From NCBI RefSeq assembly GCF_014633365.1, contig NC_068350.1, forward strand, positions 2,981,001 to 3,045,000: 64,000 nt of DNA. Direction: 5' to 3'. Below, one piece after another: positions 12,701 through 24,700 of the stretch. A program made the translations under genes and the position numbers. Numbering within the stretch: position 1 is the first letter of the stretch; each line of letters begins with the position of its first letter. The DNA is from Diospyros lotus (taxonomy: Eukaryota > Streptophyta > Magnoliopsida > Ericales > Ebenaceae). The notes beneath the pieces were generated by a model, which had not been told where the DNA came from, did not search any database, and saw nothing but the letters and a program-made list of their open reading frames with translations.

Positions 12701-15700
12701 AGGTTTAATTTGACTTGAAGTCTTGAACCTTTTCCGAACCAGTGCAGAAACATCTTGTGTGCATTGAACTGAAACAATGTGATCAACTTTGAGAAACGAA
12801 CTGAACCAAGCCATATAAGATGGCCTCAAAAAAACATGACAAGGAAGTTTCTCTTGCAAGTTGGATCAAACATTTTTGACCTCTACGTCAAGCATGGGGA
12901 TAAAGTTTGAGACTGGAAAGGGGATGGGGTCTTTTAGAGTTTTCTGATCCTTTTTAGGGGTTTAAAGTTCATTGCATTGTTGGAAATTGAAGGCCGATTT
13001 GAAATAGGGTTCTGATTTGGAGCTAGGGAGGATTAAGGATGGTTGGGTATGCCACTGCATGAGAAATGGGTGGGTAGGTCTATGGTGCTAATTTCTTCTC
13101 CCTGCAAGGCAAACAAATTCTTGAATTGTTACAAACTAGGTCAGGTTCCAATTTCGCTTTGGATATGGGTGATTGAATTACCTGTCTTATAGGATTTACC
13201 TCCACTTGAAGACATAACAGAGCTGTGTGGATGTTTCATGGAGGCCTATGAGCATAGATCAAAAGAATGCATCACTGTTGATGAAAATTGGCTGCAAAGC
13301 GCTAGTGTGCCACTGCTTGAGAAACAGTTAGGGTAGATCTGTGGTGTTAATTTTTTTCTCCCCAAAGACCGAAACCAATTGTTAGACTATTTCAGGCCTA
13401 AGGATCAACCTCTCCAAGAGTGAGATTATTCCGCTAGAGGCAGAGGAGAAAATCTGGTCTCTTTTGGCAGCCAAGCTGGGGGGCAAGGTTGCACTTTGTA
13501 CTCTTCTTTTACCTAGTACTTCCCTTGGACCACCATTTAGAGCCAAAGCCATTTTGAGATGTGGTGGTGGAGAGATATGACAAAAAATTGGCTTCTTGGG
13601 AGAGGGATTTACCATTGTTGGTCAATTTCTAATATGCTTATTGATAGGGCCAGTGACACAAGGATCACAAAGGCCCCGTGTAAGCATAATGTGGATTGTG
13701 CTGTCGCTATCTTGGTCAATTTGTGCACCAGATATGCACCATAGATGTATTCCAATTTTAAGGAAATTTGATTAAGAAAATTAAGAAATATATAAAATAA
13801 AAACCTAGGTCCTGGAATCAGAAGCAAATTGAAGCTAGGGATCTCTGAATGGCGGCAAGATAAAAATCTCACCAGTTTATTCTCATTCTAATTACTATCA
13901 AAATTCTTTTTAATGTGTGTATAGATATGAACAGCTTGCTTCCAGTTGAACTGTGACCTCAGATAACGCTCCATATAAGCCCACAATCTCACATTGCATG
14001 TGGAGAAAAATGTCATGTTTTGAACCTACACCAATGTCATGTACCGACACAAACCCTGAGTTAGGCACACTGTGCAGGACTCTGATTTCTCTTTATTTTT
14101 AAGTTTTTTAGTGTCTTTTCTTGTTGCCTTAATGTTCATTGTGGCAATCTGAATATCCTAATCCCCCCACATCTAAGTCTGTCCTTGCTGTTCTTTGTTT
14201 TTCTTCTTGATACTTTTGCTTGTGTAGATGATGTGTTGCACATTTATCTTAGAAAGTTGAAAACTACTAAAGAATCTTTTAACATTTTTTCCTGCTACTC
14301 TATAATGTTTGAGTTTCAATTTTCTCTACTTATTTCGAATTTCAGGTTCAACCTTGTGTAGGTATTTGGAGTGATAAATGCACTTCAAAATATGGAAGAA
14401 GACGGCCATTTATTCTTGTTGGATCTCTCATGATCTCAATTGCTGTGAGTATTATAGAACCTTAGATTTAATTTCCACCAGTAATTTAATTTATTTAAAT
14501 TAGCTAAAGCAAAATTTTGTAATTTAGGTGATAGTAATAGGGTTTTCTGCGGACATTGGATATTTGTTAGGGGACGCAAAAGAGCATTGCAGGTAATTAA
14601 TGCTTTCATTCATTATGTGTTTTTATTATGTGAAGTGTGACTAACCAACTCTCGATAATGCAGCACATTTAAAGGTACTCGGACAAGGGCAGCTTTGGTC
14701 TTCATCATTGGGTTCTGGATGCTAGATCTTGCTAATAATACCGTGCAGGTTGGTTTTTATAGTTGTTTAATGGTTAAAAGTAATAGATGGAAACTCTTTT
14801 GTGATTGGCTGAATGTTACTGGTTGGGTTCTTGTCATCCAACCTAAAAGTTAAAATTGTTAGATGGTGCATCCTCTTTTTATATGTGTGTGTAGTATATA
14901 TATATATATATATATCTGATATGGGATCTATGACACTCTTCCACCCAAATTTGCTCTGTCCTTGGAGTGGGTCACATCACCCTGCCTATTTCCCCTTGGA
15001 GCTCTTCCCTTGGAAGTTAAATAAAGAATTCAGTTAGTAACTCTGATACCATTTGTCACGACCTGGGCGCTTGCTATCAGAACTAAAAACTTAAGCTGTC
15101 AGGTGGTGCTACCTACCCCCTTATATGGTCCAAAGAGGTTCCTCTTTATCCAATGTCGGATTTGTAACACCAAGTCTCACCTTATTTTCTTTTCTTTCAT
15201 GTGTGTGTGCAAGGTTTGCCTCCTCCAGGCATTTCTTCTTTGATATGCTTGTTTCTTACCTCCCCACCACCCAAAAAAAAAAAAAAAAAAAAGAAGCTGC
15301 TCTTTCCATTTCTACATGTTTTGTATTGCAAGTAACATTTTCTCTTCTGCAGGGCCCTGCTCGCGCTCTTCTTGCTGATTTATCAGGTGAGTTACCATCC
15401 CTTTCTCTCCCTTTCATGCATCTTTTTGAATTAAAAGGAATGTTGATTCTGACATATAGGTCTCCTAGCACCACATTCGAAGTGCAACAGGTGGATGTCT
15501 TCATAGACTGCTAATATCTCACTGCTTGTGCCAGGACCTGATCAACGAAATACAGCAAATGCTGTATTTTGCTCATGGATGGCAGTTGGAAACATCTTAG
15601 GATTCTCTGCTGGTGCTAGTGGAAATTGGCACAGGTATAAGTATAACTGTCAAAATACATTTTTTTATCATATGATAATATAATTTTGCATTTGTCTAGT

Positions 15701-18700
15701 TGTCTCTTAATGCAACACATTTTATAATCTCCATTTCATTAAGCCAGAAAAAGGTCAAGTAGAAGTCAATCTTTTGTGCATGTAATTCACAAGCAAAACT
15801 GAAACCAAAAACTCATATGTTCATTGTTGAAAAAACAAACCCATAACTTAATGCATACAGTCAACTTAATTAATGTTTGGTTTGTCTGACAACTTATTTC
15901 TGAGCAGGTGGTTTCCTTTCCTGACAAGCAGAGCTTGCTGTGAAGCCTGTGGAAATCTTAAGGCTGCATTTTTAGTCGCGGTGGTAAGTTTCTGCTTAGA
16001 AGCCCCACATCTATGATGTTATATTCTCTCCTCTCATTTGTAGGTTCCTTATGCTCCATCTTGTCTTCATTGGGGTCATCTACCCATTCATGTAGTCTTT
16101 CCTTCTTCCTCTTTTTTTGTGTGTGTGTGTGTGTGTGTGCGTGCTAATTTTCATCTAGTTCCTCAGATAAATGTAGTCTGTTAATTCTTTGGTAACAACC
16201 GAGCTTCTTCCTCCCCCCCCCCCCCCCCCCCCTCTCTTTTACTAGTTATTAATGTTCACTCTCTGGTCATGGTGTGCATCTATACTTGCCACTTTGATTA
16301 CTTGCATTTGTGATTACTTCTTAATAACTATATTTATAGAAAAGAAGTATGAGAAATCTATCATATCCCGGAAAAAAATAATCAAGCTTGAAAGAGAAAT
16401 AAGCATCTTAGTTCTCTGAAGTTTTTAATCAGGTTAGAGTTACTAGCTGTTGGAATTTGCTCACTCTGTCTGTGTGCATACCATCACTCGGTGTTTACAA
16501 GGCGTCACTCTATTTCTATTTTGTTTTTACTCCAAAATGCTGGGGGCGATGAGCTACATAATGAGCAGTACCAAAGGCTTATATTATAGTTGTTCATTCC
16601 GTGCCTTCTTGGTGGAAACTGCACTGGGAGGGTATGTAGTTTACATTGACATCTTTATTTGATTTCCAGCTTATTCTTGCCATTTCTTCTGGTTTTAGCC
16701 AGATTCATCCCGTCTTCCAGTAACAAAATGGCATCAGGCTATTTTGCTAGTAATAGAGCTTAAACTAATGGATAATAGCTTACCTCCCTGTCATGTACCT
16801 AACTGTTTGTACTAAACAGCATTTGTAGTAGCAGTTATATGCAGTTGTACTTAGAAGTTAGCTGCTCACAGTTATACTTTGAATTTGAACTGGCAGCTTT
16901 GTTGGTGCCAACTTAACTGCTACTTGGATTAGTATATAAAGCTAATCCAGCCTAAAAGAAAAGCACCGAAGAAATATTTTGGAGAACTCTCACTTTCCCT
17001 CTCAATTCTTCTCTCTCGCACCTCTTTCTGTTCTTCTCTCTCTCTTTGAACTTTCTTCTCAAATCCTCCCTACTTTCTGTCCTAATTCTCAGCCAATTTC
17101 TCGCTAATTGGCTGAGAATTCACCTTGCCAGATCCCAAGATTTGACAAGTTGGTTTCAGAGCACTTCCTAGGACTTCGATTCCATTTGCAATTACAATTC
17201 CACCACGGCTAATGGTACAAGAGTGAGGCAATTTGAGTCTCAACTACAACAAGTGAATGTGACGATCTCAAATCTGCAGGTTAGAGTTGATTCTTTGGAA
17301 GCTGGATCTAGTGGAAATCATGAGGTGATTCTTTCACTCGATCGAAAGTTCAAGATAATAGATTGGAAGTTGGAGACCTCTATGGACGGATTGGCAAGGA
17401 GATTAGATGGCTTTATGCTAATGTTCTCGAAGTTAGCTCAAGTAAGTCTTCCTCAAGAATTTCCTCCTAAACAGAGATAGGATCCACTCCTACCAAGGAA
17501 TGGAGTGATCATATCATCATAGAGTCGTTGGATCCTTTGAATTTGAGGTAGAACCAACAGTAGTTGGTGAGAATATAGTTGAGAGAAGGCAGGAGGTGTA
17601 GGTTGTCACTAATCAACATTACTTTCCAATGCCTAAGTTGGAGATTCCTTTGTTCAATTGCCAAAATCCTAGGTGGTGGGTGAGGTAGTGTGAGAAAATG
17701 TTTACTCTATAACATACTGAATCAGCAAAAAGTTGCATTGGCTTCTACTTATCTTAACGATGTTGTTGGTGCTTGGTTCCAAGGTTAGATCTAGTTAAGA
17801 GAGAATTGTCAGTGGACATAATATGTGAAAAAATTATGCGAGAGATTTGGTAACAGGAACATGATGGATGTGGTGGAGGAATTTAACAGTTGAGGTAAGA
17901 AAATTCAATTCAGGCCTACCTTAAGTTCAAGGAGTTGAAATCCTTGATGCAGAATCTTAATCATCACTTAACCGAGGCCTACTTTGTCTTAAGCTTCATC
18001 AGTGGCTTGAGTGAACAATTAAGATTGACGGTGAAGATGCTATAGCCAGGGATAGTGAAATAGGACGCAGAAAGTGCTAAATTGCAAGAGCTTACTATAG
18101 AAGTCTTGATAAAAAATAACATAATTCCATATAAAACAATTGAGATGGGTGAGGCACAAATTTCATCAGTTATCAGTTATCAGGAATTTCAATTTTGGAA
18201 CCAATAAAGGAATATTCTTGCAAAAACCTCCCCAAGATCTATCATGTTCGTGTCAACCTAATATGACAAGCTGTTAGTGTTGAACAAAGGAGGTAGTTGA
18301 GATTTTGTTATAAATGTGGAGAAAAATATTCTCCTATTGCATTTGGAAGGTAGAGATGAAGTAAAAGAGTTAATAAAAGACATAGAGGCCACTAATAAGA
18401 TTGAAATATGGGGAATTTCATTGCATGCGTTAAAAGGGTATCCTTATAATGAAATCATAAAAGTGGAGGATCAAGCAAAATGTAAGAAGTTGATGATATT
18501 GATTGATAGTGGTAGTACACACAATTTTCTTAATGAAAACACTGCCAAGGACTTGTGTTGTAAGTGGAAAAACACTTTTCCTTTGTCGGTTACCGTGGAA
18601 AATGGTAATAAAATGTACAACCAAGCCAAGTGTGTCGATTTTCGTTAGGAAATGCAAGGGCATGAATTTATCACTGATTTGCGACTATTAAGATTAGGTG

Positions 18701-21700
18701 ATGCGGTCACCAATCAAGACCCGACCCAAGGCGGACCCGACCCAAACCATACCATTGTTATGACCTTGGGGATTATCTTGTAATTACTACCTCTTATAGA
18801 CTGTTGGAGAGGTTAGGAGGTTAGAAGGTGGGAAGGACTATTGTAACAGCTACATGAGGTTGTTAGGCGGTTAGAAGGAATAGTTGTATGGCTAGAGGTC
18901 CTATTAATAAGAGACCTACAGCAATCAGGAGGATTACCAATTGATTGAATGAATAAACTCCTCTCTCTCTCTCTCTCTCTCTCTCTCGTTCTACAATTGG
19001 AATTACTGAATTGCCAGCCCTAATTCAAGGGCTTGACAATTGTGGTATCAGAGTCGGACGATTCGGCTGTGGGAAGAATTAGGGAACTCACGCCATGATA
19101 GAAAAGAGTAGGATGACACGGGGTACCGTGGTGTTGGAAGGACAAAACGCCTAAGTGAGGAATTTAGAGGTCTGGGATCAAGGTGCAATCTTTCACTCCA
19201 CCTAATATAGTCAACCCTAATAAGGCTACAACAGGGGAAAACACTTGAGGTACTACTTCTAATCTTCCAAAATTCAATAACCCTTATGCAAAGCCTGTTC
19301 TCTTAAAGTGTTTCAAGTGCAATGAGGTTGAGTACTGGTCTAGTGATTGCCCAAGGAAAAAATCAGTTAATATTATAGAAAGGGAGGAGGAAGATGTTGC
19401 TGAAGAGGAAGTATATTGTAGGCCTGATGGAGTGGATGATAATGAAGAGTATGGACATGGAGAGTATACCTGTGTAGTGAGGAAGTTAATGCTATCTCAA
19501 AAGAATGAAGATACTGCTCAATGGCATAAGCTTTTCCACATGAGGTGTACAGTGAAAGGAATTTTTTTTTGAGCTAATTATTGATAGTGGAAGTCAGGAG
19601 AACGTCATAAGAAGAGATGTGGTGGAGAAGTTGCAGCTAACTCTTGATAAACATCAATACCCTTATACGATTGGATGGATCAAAGAAGTTGGTGGCATAC
19701 ATGTAGATGAATGCTGCAAGGTGTCTTTCTTTATTGGTAAGTACTCTGACGAAGTTTATTGTGATATTGTTGATATGGATGTTTGCCATATTTTATTTGG
19801 GAGGCCTTGGCAATTTGACGTGGATACTAAGCACTCGAGTAGGAAGAACACATATTAGCTTGAGAAAGAGGGTGTGCGTTATACCTTGTTACCTATGGTG
19901 GAAAAGAACCAAACCAAAGCTTCTAAAGTGGAGGGGAGGAATTTTCTTATCATTACACATAAACACTCTGAGTTAGTGAGGGAGTGTAGGCATACCCGAA
20001 AGGTTCACTTGTTGGTTGTAAAGGGGGAAAGCGTGAGTGAGTCACTGAAGGTGAATCAAATTCCAATGGAGGTGCAGGGATTGTTGGAGGAATTTCACGA
20101 TGTGATTCTTGAGGAGTTTGCCTACAACAACACCGTGCATAACTCAATAGGAAGATCACTATTTTCCATCGTATATATGAAAGTTCATAATCATGCATTG
20201 GATTTGGTAAAGTTGCCAAAGGTACCAAGTTTCAATGTTGCAGCTAGTGACTTAGTCGAGCAAGTTCAAGCAGTTCAAGAGGATGTTAAGCAAAAGTTGC
20301 ACAAGGTGAATGGGAAATACAATGTGAAAACTAACAAGTATAGGAAGCACAAGGTATTTGAGGTTGGAGATGAAGTCATGGTATTCTTGAAGAAGGAAAG
20401 GATTTCAGCAGGAAAGCACAAGCAGCTCAAGCTAAAGAAGTATGGTCCTTATAAGATTACAAAGAAGATCAATGACAATGCTTATGTTGTGGATTTACCT
20501 AATCATATAGGTATTTCCAAAACCTTTAATGTTGCTAATCTTTCTTTGTATTTGTCGGATGCTGTGTTGTCATACTCAGATCATAATTTAAGACGAATTC
20601 TTCTCAAGTGGAGGTGAATGATGCGGTCACCGATCAAGACTCGGTCCAAGGTCACCCCGACCCAAACCGGACAGTCCAGAACTGGCCCAAACAATAGCGT
20701 TGGGATTCTATTTCATGTTTGATTAGGGTTTTATTTCTATTAGGATTCTAGTTGAATTTTGTTTACAAGTATTAGATGGATTAGCCAAACTCTATAAATA
20801 TACCTAGAAGTTAGGGGTTGTAATCAGTTTTTTTATTCAATAAATTCCAGCAAACCAATTTGATTTTTTCCAACAAGCAGCTTCGGTTCTTGCGCCTAGT
20901 TGAGAGTCCAACTTTGGTCGTTGAAGTTTGTTCTCTCAAAGGTACTTGAAACTTATTGTTTCAAGGGTTTTTTTGTGTGTTTTCTTTACACACGCGCTAC
21001 ATGTTGTATCATTAGGAGAATGTGACATTGTATTAGGAGTGGATTGGATGTGAACATTTAGTCCAATCATATTTAACTTCAATAAATTGGAAGTTACTTT
21101 CGAGAATGAGGGAAAGAACATAACTCTCACTGGCAGCGTGGAGAGATGGGAGCATGTAAACTGATTTTTGGAAAGAAATTATAGAATTTCTTCATGATTT
21201 CTCCATATAAGCTGTGGAAGAGAAAAAATTGAAAAGGCTAAGATTTGGAAGTTGTTAAGTCTACTCTTAATAGGACAAGAAATTTTAAGGGGGCCAATTT
21301 GTCATGTATCGTTACCAGTGAGAGTTATCTTCTTTCCTTTCTTTTCGAAAGTAACCTTCAATTTATTGAAGTTAAATATGATTGGACTGAATGTTCTCAT
21401 CCAATCCACTCCGAATACAATATCACATTCTCCTAATCTTAATAGCCGCAAATCAACGATAAATTCATGCCCTTGCATTTCTTAACAAAAATCGACACAC
21501 TTGGCTTTGTTGTACATTATATTGCCATTTTTCACAGTAACTGGCAAATAAAAAGTATTCTTTAACTTACAATACAAGTTCTTGACAGTGTTTTCATTAA
21601 TAAAACTATATACTACTATTGTCAATCAATATCATCAACTTCTTACCTTTTACTTGACCCTCTACTTTTATGATTTCATTAGAGGAATTCCCTTTTAAAG

Positions 21701-24700
21701 CATGCAATGAAATACCCCTACTTCAATCTCAACAGTGGCTTCTATTTTTTCTGTTTACTCTTTTTCTTCATCTCTACCTTCCAAATGCAATGGCTGTATT
21801 TTACAATTATATCTAGGAGAATATTTTTCTCCACATTTATAGCAAAGTCCCATTGCCTCCTTTGTTCTACACTAGCAACTTTTGCCATATTAGGTTGACT
21901 CGAAGACGATGGATCTTGGGGAGGTTTTTGCAAGAATTTTCCAGTATTGGTTCTAGAATTGAAATTCCTAGTAACCAATGAAATTCGTGCCTCACCTGTC
22001 TCAATTCCTTTATATGGAATTATGTTTTTTTTTTTTATCAAAACTTCTACAATAAGCTCTTGCAATCTAGCACTTTCCGTGGCATGTTCCACTATTCTTA
22101 GCTGTATCATCTTCATTGTTGACCTTAATTCTTCAGTCTAGCCACTTATGAAACTTGAGACAAAGTAGGCCTCAATTAAGTGAGGATTAAGATTTAGCAT
22201 TAAGGATTTCAACTCCTCGAACTTAATTTGGTAGGCCTAAATTGAATTTTCTTACTTTAACTTGTAAATTCTTCCACCACATCCATCATGTTCCTATCAC
22301 CAAATCTCTCGCATAATTCTTCCACATATTCTGTCCGTTGACAATTCTCTCTTAACTAGATCCAACCTTAGAACCAAGCATTAGCAACATCATTAAGATG
22401 AGCAAAAGCCAATGCGACTTTCTGTTGATCTGATATGTTATAGAGAGTAAACATTTTCTCACATCGCCCCACCTACCTCATAGGATTTGGGCAATCAAGT
22501 AGAGGAATCTCCAACTGAGGCATTGGAAATTAAGGCTGATTTTTGACAGCCTGTACCTCTTGCATTCTCAATCACATTCTCACCAACGACTGCTGATTCT
22601 ACCTCAAATTCAAAGGATCCAACGGCTCTATGGATCACTCCATTCCTTGGTAGGAGTGGATCCGATCTCTCTTTAAGAGGAAATTCAGGAGGAAGACTTA
22701 CTTGAGGTGACTTAGAGAACATCAGCATAAAGCCATCAAATCTCCTCTCCAATCCGTCCATAGAGGTCTCCAACTTCTGATCCATTGTCTCAAACTTCTG
22801 CTCTAGTGAAAGAATCCCCTTGTGATTTCTGTTGGATCCAAGCTTCTAGAGAATCGACTCTAGCCTACAGATCTGAGATCAGCTGAGACTTGAACTGCTT
22901 CATTCTTGTACTGTCAGCCATGGTGGAATTGTAATCGCAAATGGAATCGAAGGCCTTGAAAGTGCTCTAATACCAAATTGTCAAATCCTGAGTTCTGGCA
23001 AGGTGAATTCTCAGCCAATTGGCGAGAATTAAGGAAGGAAGTAGGGAGGATTTGAGAAGAAAGTTCAAAGATAGGAGAACAGAAAGAGGTGTGAGAGAGA
23101 AGAATTGAGTGGGAAATAGAATTTTCCAAAATATTTCTTCGGTGCTTTTCTATTAGGCTGGATTAGCTTTATATACTAATCCAAGCAGCAGTTAAGTTGG
23201 CGTCAACAAGGCTGCCAGTTCAAATTCAAAGTACAACTGTGAGCAGCTAACTTCTAAGTACAACTGCATATAACTGCTACTACTAATGCTGTTTAGGTAC
23301 AAATAGCCTCCCTCAACCCCCTGCGCCGGGGGGGGGGGAGTTGTTTTCTGAATATTTCCAATCCTGGCTGCTCTGGAAGGTGCTTGAGACCTCTGAAGGT
23401 CAGCAAAAATTTTAGGGCTTGCTTGATTGTAGAAAACATTTTGTTTTTCAACTCTAATTTTCTATTGAATGATTGAATCTCCAATTAGAAAACAGAAAAC
23501 TAAATTCTCTAATTTTTCAACTTTATACTATGAATTGGAAAACATCAAAAAGATGTTTTCTAAATTTTCTGGAAAAGATTGCTGTTTCTTTTTTAAACAT
23601 AAAATTTTAGGGCATGTCTAGTTGAAAAAATAGAAAATGTTTTCTATAATTGAATAGGCACATAGCTTTTATAATGATCTCTTTTTCATACGAAGTCCCT
23701 CAATATTGCAATTTTTTTTAGTCACTCATTGATTTTTTTATACTAGTTTATATGCAATCCATTATACTTTTCTATTTATATTTTATTGAGATATGGCTAT
23801 TTACTCATTTCTAGTGATGTGTGTACATGCATATTGTACAACTTTGCAAATTTAACATGTCATGCAAATTTATGGGTTATAATTGATCTCAAAAGCCTTC
23901 TAGGACTGGCATCAAGAATGGTGATGTGGAGACTTCTGCTTTGGTTGTTGCTGCTTATATGTGTTTTTTTACTGAAATACATAATAGAAAGTACTTCTAA
24001 TTTGACTCATCCTTTTGCTTGAGCATATTTTTATTTTAAGAGTTTGTTAGAGAACTGAGTTTACAAATCTTGCGCTTCACCAGAAATAAATGGTCAATTC
24101 AATTAATGATAAGTTGCATTTTCTGTTTCTTGCTTTACTTGTTGATACAATAATATATTGTGTTGATCCATCAAAGTTTCGTGCCACTGGTTTTTTCATT
24201 CTTCTATGAGTGTCAAAACTTTTGACGTTGTCACTGTGAACTTCAATGTTCTCATCGGTAAATCTATAATGCATAAAGCTTTGCTAGATGCCAAATAGCG
24301 TCACCATCTGCTATGGAATTTATTACTGACTTATGATTGGAATTTCATGTCCACATAGTCAGGGTATTGAACTCTACACTTTATTGAATAGACTAGAATA
24401 TTTAAACATGGCATTCTATTTTATGAATCATGTAACTGGGATGCTTGTGTATAGTATACTTCTAAATGAATTGTGGAATGTTGTTCTAGTATTAACAATT
24501 CAGTCTTATGTGTGTTTTTGCTTTCCAATTCCTGTTCTCAAATGTTGCTGCTTCGAGGTTTGGTTTGGTTTGGTTTGCTTATGTTACTGCACTTTGAAGA
24601 ACTGTGACTTTTTATCTATTTATTTATTTTTTTTCCTGTCTGAGATCTGTCTGATTTGCCTGCAGCTTTTCCTTACTTTTTGTACACTTGTGACCCTCAA

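Larger units (their letters stand above)
18699..21011 (+). mobile_element. Nested, non-autonomous Ty3/Gypsy LTR retrotransposon
   Basis: Inserted into the left Gypsy arm with a perfect 5-bp target duplication TTAGG (18694-18698 and 21012-21016) and TG...CA ends. 5' LTR 18699-19038 (340 bp); primer-binding site TGGTATCAGAG 19043-19053 (initiator tRNA-Met type); 3' LTR 20619-21011 (393 bp), preceded by a purine-rich tract. Inside are a decayed zinc knuckle (about 19310-19370), a protease-like segment (about 19575-19860) and a 247-codon ORF. Reverse transcriptase, RNase H and most of integrase are missing, so it could only move with help. The two LTRs agree only over the first 50 or so bp. Confidence 0.85.

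Noticed and set aside
18316..18648. 110-codon frame as a host aspartic protease gene
   Set aside because: The DSGSTHNF motif and context (LTR, primer site, gag) show it is the protease part of a Gypsy element.
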